From: Haematococcus lacustris
Lineage: Eukaryota > Chlorophyta > Chlorophyceae > Chlamydomonadales > Haematococcaceae
Assembly: GCA_030144725.1 (NCBI GenBank)
Contig: JASKMD010000003.1
Span: forward strand, 14,218,496-14,282,495
DNA length: 64,000 nt
Direction: 5' to 3'
The notes below the pieces were generated by a model. That model ran no database searches and was not told the origin of the DNA. It saw only the letters and a list, made by a program, of their open reading frames with translations. Below, one piece after another: positions 44,091-54,896 of the stretch. The stretch's first letter is position 1; each line of letters opens with the position of its first letter. The position numbers and the translations under genes were made by a program.

Positions 44091-44664
44091 TTTGCCTTGT
44101 TCGACCCAGCGTCACACGTCACCCCTTTTCGGTGGTTCAAAATCCCGTTCGGGCCCCACCTATAAGTATTGCATGCCTAACAATTCGCCCACTGCCGGGT
44201 TACGCACACTTGCTAGCCTCCTACCAGCACCTCCCAACGGGCAAATATTACCAACGCCGAGTCGGGTTGATGTACTCAGGCGCTCCTAACTGCGTGTCGT
44301 GTCACATCGCAAAGTACGCGGTTGCGTTTGCAGCGCTGGTAGTCGTAAGACCAGCAGCCCACGATTTGGACGAGCTACCGCGGTCTTAGCATGCGGGCTG
44401 CCCTGGAACGGTATCACTCGTAGGAATTACGCCTGACTAGGAGGCTTCAGTGCAAAACGCGACTTTGAGCGCGCGTGAGTTACCGCGATAGCCTCAGCTA
44501 CCCTTCACTAGCGCGTGGTGTGAGCGGCAGGCCTGGCACGGATTGGCGGGACCAACGGCCGGGGTGACCGATATCACTGTATCGTAGGAATTAGCAGCCA
44601 GGTCCCTGTTGGGGTTGTTGCTGGGGTCAAGGTGGACGTTTTGAAAAGGAGGTGGCGTTTGCGG

Positions 44665-44780
44665 TTTGCATGCATGCACGCCTGAGATTGCGAGAGCGTC
44701 TGGGCGCAGATGGGTGCGTGAGCGTGTATTAAGGAGTAGGAGCGTGAGGGTGCATGCAGTAGCGTGAGCAAACAACTCAT
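44665..44780. repeat. Direct repeat X, copy 2
   Basis: Second copy of the block at 43528-43641, including TGCATGCAGTAGCGTGAGCA. It ends shortly before the C-rich tract. Confidence 0.65.
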
Positions 44781-44958
44781 TTTGTTTCATCACTTAATGG
44801 CCCGTTGTTTTTCCGCCACCCCCTCCCACCCCCTCCCACCCCCTCCCACCCCTTCCCACCCCTTCCCACCCCTTCCCACCCCCTCCCAGCCCCTCTCAAC
44901 CCCGCCACCCCCACCCCGCCCCCCTTGGCCCTAGCAAGTCATTGCAAGACGCAAACCC

Positions 44959-45717
44959 ATGGGTCGGCATGGGCGGCAGCGTGCTCATCTTGCAGCACTT
45001 GTAAAGTCACCAAGGGCTGCTCATCTGCACAGTCGTAATGGCTTCAAAGCCACAGCTAGGAAGGCTAGGGCTATCGCAAAGGAGGTGCAGGCAGAGAATG
45101 AGCTGCTGATGACCGAGGCTCAGTTGCTACATGCTATTGAGGAGGTCCTTGCTGCCAAAATGCACGACTTTGAGGAAAAGCACCAGCACCTACAGGCAGC
45201 ACGCAGGCAGCTGAGATTGGATAACGAGTCTCTTGAGGCAGTCATCGAGCAGTGCAACTTGGCTATTACAATTGAAATGCGTGATGTGCACCGCCTAGAA
45301 GCACAACTGTGCAAGTTTAAGCACTGTGCCGGCGGCTGTTCATCACAGAGCAGTGTGGCCAACAATCACCGGCATGGCGAGCACACAACTATGGGCCGGC
45401 AGCAACGTGTGGTCTGCAAATACATTCGGCAACGAACCCTAGGGGTGGGGTGGGGTGGGGTGGGGTGGGGTGGGGTGGGGTGGGGTGGGGTGGGGTGGGG
45501 TGGGGTGGGGTGGGGTGGGGTGGGGTGGGGTGGGGTGGGGTGGGGTGGGGTGGGGTGGGGTGGGGTGGGGTGGGGTGGGGTGGGGTGGGGTGGGGTGGGA
45601 GTGAGTAGGAGGGCGGGGCTGGGGCTGGGAGGGGGGGTGGGAGTGCGGGGCTGGGGCTGGGAGGGGGTGGGAGTGAGGATGGGAGGGCGGGGCTGGGGCT
45701 GTAGGGGGGATGTATAA
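44959..45717 (+). CDS. Hypothetical coiled-coil protein running into a GGGGT array
   Basis: Starts at the ATG at 44959. The first 40 residues are basic (GRHGRQRAHLAALVK, KATARKARAIAKEV). Residues about 40-115 form a likely coiled coil with many Glu, Leu, Gln and Lys residues (AKMHDFEEKHQHLQAAR). From residue about 160 the frame enters the (GGGGT)n array and becomes an artificial-looking Gly/Val/Trp repeat. Either the real protein ends by splicing before the array, or the array has been inserted into the 3' part. I recognise no family. The composition of the first 150 codons looks genuinely coding. Confidence 0.4.
   Translation: MGRHGRQRAHLAALVKSPRAAHLHSRNGFKATARKARAIAKEVQAENELLMTEAQLLHAIEEVLAAKMHDFEEKHQHLQAARRQLRLDNESLEAVIEQCNLAITIEMRDVHRLEAQLCKFKHCAGGCSSQSSVANNHRHGEHTTMGRQQRVVCKYIRQRTLGVGWGGVGWGGVGWGGVGWGGVGWGGVGWGGVGWGGVGWGGVGWGGVGWGGVGVSRRAGLGLGGGVGVRGWGWEGVGVRMGGRGWGCRGDV
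45442..45597. repeat. GGGGT pentanucleotide array, about 31 units
   Basis: A pure (GGGGT)n tract of about 156 bp followed by related G-rich sequence to 45710. It differs from the two GGGGC arrays only by C to T at the fifth base. Confidence 0.95.
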
Positions 45718-45719
45718 AG

Positions 45720-45943
45720 TCATTGGCAACAGGCCTACTCAATGAAATGCGATGCTTTCTTCTCCAACAGCTGTGTCGTTGAGTAGGGAACAAAGTGATA
45801 GAGCCAGGATCTAGATATTCACTGTGGTCAGCTCACAACATGCCAGTTTGTGGAAGGGGGTCCCTTGTTCTGTGTGACTGGCTAGAGAGAAACGCACCTC
45901 CCATATAATGCAATACGTTTGTTGCAATGTCGCTCTGTTTCTT
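45720..45943. other. Unique sequence without a recognised gene
   Basis: About 220 bp between the GGGGT and GGGGC arrays; nothing recognised. Confidence 0.5.
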
Positions 45944-46582
45944 GGGCGGGGCGGGGCGGGGCGGGGCGGGGCGGGGCGGGGCGGGGCGGGGCGGGGCGGG
46001 GCGGGGCGGGGCGGGGCGGGGCGGGGCGGGGCGGGGCGGGGCGGGGCGGGGCGGGGCGGGGCGGGGCGGGGCGGGGCGGGGCGGGGCGGGGCGGGGCGGG
46101 GCGGGGCGGGGCGGGGCGGGGCGGGGCGGGGCGGGGCGGGGCGGGGCGGGGCGGGGCGGGGCGGGGCGGGGCGGGGCGGGGCGGGGCGGGGCGGGGCGGG
46201 GCGGGGCGGGGCGGGGCGGGGCGGGGCGGGGCGGGGCGGGGCGGGGCGGGGCGGGGCGGGGCGGGGCGGGGCGGGGCGGGGCGGGGCGGGGCGGGGCGGG
46301 GCGGGGCGGGGCGGGGCGGGGCGGGGCGGGGCGGGGCGGGGCGGGGCGGGGCGGGGCGGGGCGGGGCGGGGCGGGGCGGGGCGGGGCGGGGCGGGGCGGG
46401 GCGGGGCGGGGCGGGGCGGGGCGGGGCGGGGCGGGGCGGGGCGGGGCGGGGCGGGGCGGGGCGGGGCGGGGCGGGGCGGGGCGGGGCGGGGCGGGGCGGG
46501 GCGGGGCGGGGCGGGGCGGGGCGGGGCGGGGCGGGGCGGGGCGGGGCGGGGCGGGGCGGGGCGGGGCGGGGCGGGGCGGGGC
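45944..46582. repeat. GGGGC pentanucleotide array, about 128 units
   Basis: A second pure (GGGGC)n tract, about 639 bp, in the same orientation as 7587-8813. Open frames through it are repeat artefacts. Confidence 0.97.
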
Positions 46583-46991
46583 CTTTTTGCACGTCCGACG
46601 GCCAGGGCGTAGTCTTACTTTCTTGCAACACAGCTGGTGACATGCACCCCACTAAAAGCAGCATGCGCTATCGTATGCGGTATTCATATCGATGACTCTT
46701 AGCATGAAGATTACAGACCCCATGATGGGACCTCCCGAATTCATCATTCATAGTTTATTCATTAAAATGATTACGCGTGATCTTGCGCTTCTCCTTCTCC
46801 TCCGCCCACCTTGACTCTGCTAGGTTGCAAGTATGCATATGCATAAACAGGTCTACCATTGGTCAATTCCGCATCTTCGAGCATCTCGAAGAGCCTGCGA
46901 ATCTCGTCGTTGACTCACTCTGACCCGATAGGATTGCGCACTACGCCCATAACATACATTGTGTACACGCACACCCCCTGGTGCTACCAAC
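46583..46991. other. Upstream region of the phosphatase gene with a short Fanzor-family fragment
   Basis: 46585-46645 (TGCACG..CCGACGGCCAGGGCG..GT..TTTCTTGC) resembles 49135-49180 within relic B, so it is a scrap of the same repeat family. The remainder (46646-46991) should contain the promoter and 5' UTR of the purple acid phosphatase gene. No clear core element was seen. Confidence 0.45.
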
Positions 46992-49900
46992 ATGCCGCGA
47001 GCAACAATTGCGCTGGCCATTTGCGTGGTTCTGGGATTACTTCACTTCACGAGCTGCGTGAGGCCTCTCGGCACCTCCCGGGTAGACTTGACAGGCGGCG
47101 CTCACCCACTCCAATCCGGGGGTTGCGAGCCCTTCGAGGTGACTGGCGTCACAGGCGCGTAGTTCGCGTACCCGCCCATACCAGATAGCAGCGCGACCCC
47201 CCAAATCAACTGCATACTCCCACACGTGGCCACCTGTTCTGGCACACCCCCTGGTTTCAAATGCAACACCCTTGCACCTCAGCCAGATCAGACCACCGAC
47301 CTGTCAGTACTCGACACCCTTGGTTACAACTGGTCCTTGGTTACACCAGCCCAAAGTGCATGCTGGCCAATTCCTCAGGTACACCTGTCGCTGACCACGG
47401 CTGACAACGCTCTAACTTTGACCTGGAGCACCCGCAACCCTGAGTGCGTAGAGTCAGCAGCCCCCTCGTCCCTCACTAGGGCCTACATTAGAGCCCGACC
47501 ACTAGGGACCACTAGGGACAACTCAGGATGGTGTTATGGGGCTGTGTGGGGGTTATGTTCCCATGCACATGGCACGGGCGCCTACCACCTACACTATTGC
47601 CTGACCCCTGTGACAGGGCTATAGTTTAGAGTTGGCATGACAACATGCACTAATTGAAAACTGCTTGCAGCTCAAATGGGGGGACACACTATTGTGCCCT
47701 AGCAGGCTGCTGCTGCTGCTGCTGCTGGGCCTTGGGTGGCCGATCTCGCAGCCGCTTGTACCCCAGCTCAGGGTACTCCTTGTCTTTGGCTGGCAGAGCT
47801 GCTTGGTTTGGCCACCAGCACAGCTCCAGTGGGCACCACCTGCTCTCCCCAGTGCGCTGCATGTTCAGAGCTGCATTGCAGTCCCTGTCCAGCCACCTTC
47901 CTGGCTGTGGTGCTAGCTTGGCTTTGGCAGCCTTGCCCTTGGCCTTGCCTTTGCCCTTGGTGGTCTGGGTGGGCTCAGCTGCCTGCTCAGCCCTGGTGCG
48001 CTTGCTGTGCTTGGCTAGCGGGGGAGTGTTGGGGCCTGGCTCCGAGGGTTCAGCATACAAGCCACCAGTGCTGCCCAGCCCGTCTACACTGCCATGGAGG
48101 GACATTGGGCCTATTGCTGTGCCTGCCAACTGTGGGTGATGAGCTCCTGGGAATGCGACCTGAGCATGAACCTCGTGAGCCTGTCACTAGCACGCACCCC
48201 GTACCAGCTGCCTGACCCACAGGACTTGCTCATGGCCATCCAGGGGCTGCCTGCCAAACACAGTTAGGTGATGAGTGCAGGACAGCGCACTATAATGATT
48301 GAGGGCCTGGCTCAGCTGCCGCCATGCTTGACCTGCAGCCTGCCTCTGCTCTTCCCATGCCCGTTTTGCGCGCTGCTGTACTCTGCGCAGCCATTCACCC
48401 AGTGGCTTGCTGCCAGCCTCATACGCCTTGGTGCCTGGGCGGATCCAGGGAGACCGGTGCGGCCAGTAGCTCAGCCCCAGGGTCCGCTCCACACTCCCAC
48501 TGCCGGCTGTGGCTGCTGGCTGTGGCTGGGTTGTGGCTGGGGGCCTCAACATTGCATTCTTCACTGTCTTGCCAGGCTGCTGGCTCGGTGCTGGCTGCAA
48601 CAGCCTCTGATCCACCTCCTCTGCTGGAGGCACCCAGCCTTCTGGTCTGGGTTGGCTGCGGTCTTAGTGCAGCTTTACAGGGCTGGGGGCGTGCACAGCT
48701 GAGCTGACCCTGCTGGTGCGAACCTTATTCACCAGTGCTGCCCTGCCACCTTGCCTGCCCAGGCCCCTGGGCTTCTTCACCACCTTGCGGCAGGTCTGCT
48801 TCAGAGCCTTGGCCCCTCACCAACCTGGCACCCCATAGCTGGCTGCCTCAAACAAAACCACCAACCGCTTGTTTACGCCCCTTGTCCTGCTGCTGGGGCA
48901 GCTGCCCCGTCTCCAGCTCCATCTGCAAGGCATAAGGCATGCACGGCTTTGTGGGTGTTCACATGCCCACGCACACCATGCCCTCAACAAACACGTCCTC
49001 CAGCACACATCACCGAGCCCTCCACCCAGACCACCCTCCTCACCCCTGCGCATACCTTATTGAAGAGCTTCTCCAGCACCCGCTGGTGGGAGGGCAGCAA
49101 GGGCATGCCCCGAGGCTACTCTCCTGCCTTGTGCACGCCCGACGGCCAGGGCGGTGTCTTTCTTTCTGCCAGCACCTGCACCTACGCTTGGTGCAGCCCC
49201 AGGCGCTGCCGGCGCCACCGGAGCATCATGTACTCCCAGAGCCAGTGGCCTCAAGACCTCCACTGTGGGCCCAATGGCTCTGCATGGTGCTGCCAGCCAG
49301 TGGGGCTGCTGCCAGCTGCTGCAGCTCTGCCCGCATGGCACCTGTCCAGCGAGCTGTGTCCTGCTTTGCTTTGGCCAGCCCGCTGTCGTGCTTGAGCTGC
49401 CCCTTGCTGAGCTCCCACTCTCACACCATTGTGAGAGCTTGCCAAGCTGGGGAGCAGGATGACGAATGTGCCACCTGGTGTGACCTGCATGCAGCTGCGG
49501 GAGCAAGGTTGGCTATGGGCTGGGCAGCGGGGCCACTCTGGGCAACAGTGGCAACACCAGCCACATGCTGCAGTACGTCATGGGCAGCACCTACACCGTC
49601 TCAGTGAGTCCCCGGCCCCTGTGGCCACCCTAGTCAGTCCCTCCTTCCAGGCATAGCAACCTCAACCCACACACAGCCTCATGATCAGGCCCCTACCACA
49701 TCCCCCAACCCGTCTCCTCCTCACTTGCAACAAGGCAGCGCTGGTGATGCCTTGATGTAAGTGATGCCTGCGATGCATGCCCAGCAGTGGCCCTGCTGCC
49801 TGCAATGCATGCCCTGCAGTGGCCCTGCTGCCTGGCCGCAGGAGGATGACATGTGCTCTGGCCTGGCTCAGCAGACGCCCTTCACGGTGGTCATGCACGT

Positions 49901-52900
49901 GGTTCAGCTGACCTCCCTGCTGCCTGGCTGGCGTCATCACTACCGCATTGAGGGCAGCAGCAGGGTGCATGAGTTCCAGGCCCCGCCAGCCAGGACTCGG
50001 GGCCACGGCAGCAACGCAGCGCCTGTGTCCTTCATCGCATACGGTGACATGGGGGAAGGCGTGGAGCGACCTCAGAAGTGCCCCATGTGAGTACCCCATG
50101 CACAACAACAGCATGCGGTCACACTCCCGCTGGCAAGCACGCCCCCGTGGGGTGAGGAGGGGAGCTGAGGGGCTAAGGGTCAGGCTGCATGAGGCCCAGT
50201 GCTGCTCATGGTCTTAGACCACGTGCTCAAGTCAGTCCCAGATCAGGCCCCATAGCTTATGGAGTAGGTAAGCATGTGCAGTGTGGTAGCTGGCCCCACG
50301 CTCAAGTGCTCTTGGCCCTTGTTTCGCAGGGCGGCTGCTACAGTGGCGGCAGTGCAGGATGAGATCGCGCGCAAGCCAGTGGATCTGTGAGTGACACATC
50401 ACTCCCTCACCCTGCCATGCAAGCGAGGTGCAAGTGGTTAGGTGTCGCTGGGCGGAACCCCTCAACCTGTGCTCATCCTTGCAGCCCGGGGCAAGGTGTC
50501 CACGGAGCCCTGCAAGGTGCCTTCCCTCACCCGCCTTGCAGCTGTACAGGGCCTTGTTGACGCTGGCCTGAGTCGCAAAGGGTGCATGGCCCCAGTCAGA
50601 AGCCCCTTAGTGCATACCGACCAGCTGTGCGCAGAGGTGTTGAGGGTGTGGGGGCAGTTCCACCTTCCACTGCGTGCCATGCTGCCCCTCATCATGGCTC
50701 CATGCGTAGCTGGCCAAATTACCACAGTGAACATGTGGTCACACTTCTCGCCCTTGTGCCCCGCAGGATCCTGCATGTGGGGGACTTGTCCTATGCTGAT
50801 GGCCGCCACAGGGTGTGGGGGTCCTTCATGAGCAGCATTGAACCCCTGGCCAGTCGTGTGCCTTACATGGTGGGCTGCTGCGCATACATGGCATGGCTAA
50901 TTGCCATCTCACACACATTCACCAACAGTGGCATACAAGCCACCAGTGCTGCCCAGCCCGTCCACACCGCCATGCAGGGACTTAGCCTGCTGCTGTGCCT
51001 GCCAACTGTGGGTGATGAGCTCCTGGGAATGCGACCTGAGCATGAACCTCCACCTCGTGCCTAGCTACCTTGGGCAGCTACCCTAGCATACCTTGCGCAG
51101 CCAGTCAGCCGGTGGCTTGCTGCTGGCCTCGTACGCCATAGCAGAGAGAGTGTCAGCCTATGTGTTTATAGAGCTCTCCACCTCAGCTCAGAGTAGCACG
51201 TCCTGACCCTGATGCCATCAGGATTCCCATCGCGCCGCTTTTACGTTTCTTCGCGCGAGACATCTTAATCGATGATGAGATGTGCACGTGAAGCACAAGT
51301 GACAGTAGTGGTGCAGTGTGCAGTGCTGAGTGACAAGTTACCAACAACCAGCTCAAATGAAGTATCATTATGTTCGTGTTGTGAGCCAGCTCAGGTCGAC
51401 ACCACCTCCAGTCTGTTGCCCAACCTTGCCCCAGCCCCTAGCGCCCTGCACCTGTGCCCCTACCTCACCTGTTGGCTACTCCCCTTTGTCTTTGTCTGTT
51501 GCCCCTACTTCACCTGCTTGCTACTCCCCTTGCCTGTTGCGTATGAGCAGGTCAGTGTGGGTAACCACGAGTATGACTTCACAGGCTCGACTGCCAACGA
51601 CCTGTCTGGGGTGAAGGACTCGTACCACCCCAAGTGGTGGGTCCCCCTCTCACACCACGTTGATGTGTAGGCAAGAGAAGCAAGGGTCGAGTTCAACCTC
51701 ATTTAAATGCTTGGTCGTGCCACAGGGGCAACTTTGGGGACGACAGCGGAGGCGAGTGCGGCGCCATGGTGGCTCGCCGCTTCTCCATGCCTTCACACCC
51801 CAGTTTCAACAGCCCGTTCTGGTGGGTACGGGGCTCAAATCCTGGGTGGGTGGTACAGGGATAAACCCCTGGCCAGGTCGGTTCAGGGTTTCATCCCTGG
51901 GTGAACGGGTACAGGGTTCAAGCCCTGGCTGGGTCAGTTTGCGTGTGGCAGCCCAATGCAGCACTATGTACCTCAACCTCAGCTGGCATAGGCGTGTTCT
52001 GTATGCCTGACCATTAACCCTGTTCCCTGGGATGGGGAGAAACAATACTACTGCTACACTGCTACTTGCGAGAACTGGAGGGGTGGGTAACCTTGCAGCT
52101 GCTTGTAGCCCAGGTTTCGGCTGACGGGCTGGATGGTCAGTGGCAGCCAGTTTTGCCCAGAGATGCCCCACGTTTGCTGATGGCTGAGGGCTGGGTTGCA
52201 GTCCTGGTCCACCCACCTGCCAAGAAGCCTAAGTGCTAGGGGCTATGGCTTTGCTGCCTCGCCCTCACCCTCCATCACATACATCAGATCCTCATCTGCT
52301 GCTCTGCCGTGCAATTCTTCATTCTAGAACCCAATGCTGCAGCAGTGGTGAAGACGGTAAGCCAGCAGGAGCAGTGATGATGACGACCAGGGTTGCTTAG
52401 TGGCACGGTGCCCGGCTGGGTTAGGGCTGAGCCAAGGCTGGGCTGGCAGTCGAGCTCACATACCAGCCGTCAGGCCCTGCCTGGCCTTCCTGTCTGCTGC
52501 AGGTATGCGTTTGACTATGGCAGCGTGCACTTTACCATGATCTCCACAGAACATGATATCTCCCCGGGATCACGGCAGTACAAGTGGGTGTGGCAGTACA
52601 AGTGGGTCCCTGGGGGCCCACACCACCAGGCACCATCACCACCGCTATGCAAACTACCAAGCAGGGCCTGCTGGCTGTGATGTGGGCTGGACTGGAAGCA
52701 CTACCAGGCACCCACACATCCATCTGCACACCACCAGACAGGCCAGCAGGCCAGCGGGCAGGCAGGATGGTAGCACTGCAGCCTTGCAGCCAGCTCATTG
52801 CAGGCAGGCTGCTGGGTATGGGCCAGACATGCCTCATGCGGCAGTGTACAGGGTGTGGTGTGGGACACAAAGGGGCAGGGAGAGCTTGCATACTAGGCAG

Positions 52901-54738
52901 CCGCTGAGGCGCTGAGGATCCGTAGCTGGGCACAGTAGTGAAGGGAGCAGGCGCAGGCAGGGAGCAGGCTGGCTGCGCCGAAAGGTGTGCCGCCAGCACC
53001 CATCAGCCTGGTTGCTCAGCCCCTCCTCCCAGGTCGCCCACCTTGCCCTGCCCAGGTGGCTGGAGGCGGACCTGGCGGGCGTAGACCGGTGCAAGACCCC
53101 TTGGGTGGTAGTGGGCATGCACCGACCACAGTGAGCCTAGTGCAAGCACCCACACACCCTAATACTGCCTAGCCTGCCTTGCTTGTTTGGGGCTTGTTTG
53201 GGGCGCCCCTCCGTGCCCCATGTGCAGGGCTAATGCTGCAGGGCCTGTCTCAGCCACCCAGCTGCAGGCTTGTTGTCTTGAAGGGATGGCGGGGAGGTAC
53301 GGAGGGGAGTGCTGCATCGGTGCTGTGTGCTAGGTCACTTGCACTAGTGACCAGCTGGCTGCCCATGCCAGGCAGCAACTGCACCGGCCAGCTGGGTTTC
53401 AGCAGCAACAACTCAGGGCCTGGTGACTCATCATCGAGTGAGGGGAGCACCACCCTCCGTCTGCTACCCTGCATCAGGTTTTCTAGGTTTGTGCTTGGTG
53501 TCTGATGCTGCCAAGCACGTCTGCAGGGGCGGCCTTGCAGGAGGGGCTGGGGCATGTGCATGTGCATTTCAGGCATGGGAACGTCAGGGAAGGCATCAGC
53601 ACCATTATTGACTACATCAGCGCTGCAGCCTGCCCTGAGTCAGCCCTGCGCCTGGTGCTGGCGCGCAGGTATGTGGTTTACCCACACAAGGACAATCGCA
53701 TTGTGGCTGACCACTTGAGAGACTTCATTGAGGACCTGATGCTAGAGTACAACGTGGACATCACCATTGCAGGTCTGAGCCCACAGCACAACAGCCCAGC
53801 TGCCAGCTGGTGTGGCAGGCAAGAAGCCAGCCTGTCTGTCTGACTGCACATTGCCACAGCTTGGAGCTCTCCTTATCCTTCTCCTTCTCCTAAAACCAGC
53901 CCTAACCCTAGACCTAACCCTAGGTGCCACTGACCCAACCCGACCCGGTCCAACCCAACAAAGCCTGGCCTGGCCAGTCTGGCCTGGCCTTCCCTGACAT
54001 GCTCCGCTGCTGCTGCCTCGGCTGCTGCAGGCCATGTGCACACCTACTACCGCACCTGCAGCGTGCGCCACCAGCACTGCATGTCAGACCGCTCCGGCAT
54101 CACTCACTATGTGGTGGGCACCGCGGGTCACGTGCTTTCCAGTGTGACGGACGAGCAAAAAGAGTGGCTGGAGGGTGATGTCAATGACTGGGGCTTCTTG
54201 CGCTTGGATGTGGACGGTGACCAGCTGAGCACACGATTTATTCGGACTAGCACAGGTCAGTGCGCCTGCCTGGCCTGATGCTGACCCTGCCCGCCTGGCT
54301 CCTACCTCTTGCGTATCCCTTGCCTGCCCCCTGCCCGCCTTCATGTAGGCCTCCATGTGGCCAGGGTCACTTAGGTACTGAATGATCTGGGACATGCACA
54401 GACTTGAGCATAGCTGGTTGCTATCATGTGCCAGAACACGACTTCATGCCCCACATGCTGGGGAGAGCAGTCAGAAGCTGCCGGTCACCACCATGATGAT
54501 AGCACTCCACAGTATGGTTGCTGCCCGGGCAATCGTCTCTCTGCTGCGCACCTGTACTGCACACCACAGTCACATGGCAGTATGCTCACCCTACAAATGA
54601 CAGCAAACAGAATCTAGTTGTGAGTGCTTAGACAACAAAGCAGCACAAGGCAACCCCTGCTGCTGCCACTGCTGCTACTGCTGCTGCCGCTGCGGCTGAT
54701 GATGATGGCGTTGCTGTTCATGGTGGTGGTGGTGGTGG

Positions 54739-54816
<78 letters not shown>

Positions 54817-54896
54817 CCACAGGGGAGGTGGAGGACCAGGTGACGTTGCGGGCCCAGCTGTTCTCCCCTGACGATTGCCACAGCCTAGCCCACTAG
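46992..54896 (+). CDS. Purple acid phosphatase (13 exons), secreted metallophosphoesterase
   Basis: Hydrolyses phosphomonoesters at acid pH with a binuclear metal centre; secreted or vacuolar. Proposed exons: 46992-47081, 47163-47447, 49508-49603, 49842-50086, 50330-50386, 50767-50869, 51551-51636, 51726-51821, 52503-52583, 53056-53130, 53669-53772, 54031-54255 and 54823-54896. They join in frame to 538 residues. A signal peptide (MPRATIALAICVVLGLLHF) opens the protein. The fibronectin-like N-domain has PQVHLSLTTADNALTLTW and CVGYGLGSG. All five metal-ligand motifs are present: GDMG (225-228), GDLSY (263-267), GNHE (296-299), VVGMH (398-402) and GHVH (440-443). The first intron is uncertain (in-frame TAG at 47160). 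Introns 2, 6 and 8 contain antisense Fanzor-like fragments; the last intron has (CTG)n. Confidence 0.9.
47689..49440 (-). pseudogene. Fanzor/TnpB-like relic B inside a phosphatase intron
   Basis: Fills most of the 2-kb intron 47448-49507, antisense to the gene. From the N-terminal side it reads ELSKGQLKHDSGLAKAKQDT, MRAELQQLAAAPLAG, LVVLFEAASYGVPGW-stop-GAKALKQ, ALVNKVRTSRVSSA, EGWVPPAEEVDQRLLQPA, then a basic segment with KGKGKAKGKAAKAK, and GRWLDRDCNAALNMQR with LGYKRLRDRPPKAQ and a Gln tail. The order is the same as in relic A. It has in-frame stops, and the presumed catalytic Glu of the EFRTS motif is Lys here (NKVRTS), so it is dead. The RuvC-III-like DRDCNAALN is kept. Confidence 0.6.
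50930..51140 (-). pseudogene. Fanzor-family fragment inside a phosphatase intron
   Basis: The DNA CATACAAGCCACCAGTGCTG and the following 110 bp (TGTGGGTGATGAGCTCCTGG) match 48055-48175 of relic B at high identity. A further stretch, GTGGCTTGCTGC..GCCTCGTACGCC, matches about 48400-48440. Only internal parts are present, with the middle missing. Confidence 0.6.
51845..51935. repeat. Short minisatellite with GGTACAGGGTTCAAGCCCTGG-like units
   Basis: Three to four degenerate tandem units of about 28-30 bp (ACAGGGATAAACCCCTGG, CAGGGTTTCATCCCTGG, ACAGGGTTCAAGCCCTGG), each with a small dyad, in the intron after phosphatase exon 8. Confidence 0.7.
52064..52245 (-). pseudogene. Fanzor/TnpB-like C-terminal fragment inside a phosphatase intron
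   Basis: Minus-strand translation gives GRWVDQDCNPALSHQQTW followed by NLGYKQLQGYPP. This parallels GRWLDRDCNAALNMQRTG and LGYKRLRDRPP of relic B. Short, without the upstream catalytic segment. Confidence 0.55.
54710..54815. repeat. (GGT)n and (CTG)n microsatellite in the last phosphatase intron
   Basis: TGGTGGTGG followed by about 25 CTG units, ending six bases before the final acceptor CCACAG at 54822. The tract replaces the usual pyrimidine stretch. Confidence 0.9.

Larger units (their letters stand above)
43302..44958. other. Repeat-rich interval without a recognised gene
   Basis: The first 400 bp are the 3' UTR of the cyclase gene. Then come two pairs of direct repeats (listed separately), about 400 bp of unrecognised sequence (44090-44520), and a C-rich (CCCCTCCCAC)n tract at about 44815-44895. 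No convincing protein or tRNA was found. Confidence 0.5.

Noticed and set aside
43500..44958. Solo LTR downstream of the cyclase gene
   Set aside because: The direct repeats lack TG...CA ends and a target duplication, so I report them only as repeats.
45442..45597. Telomeric repeat
   Set aside because: GGGGT is not the TTTAGGG/TTTTAGGG type of green algae, and the tract is internal next to a related GGGGC array.
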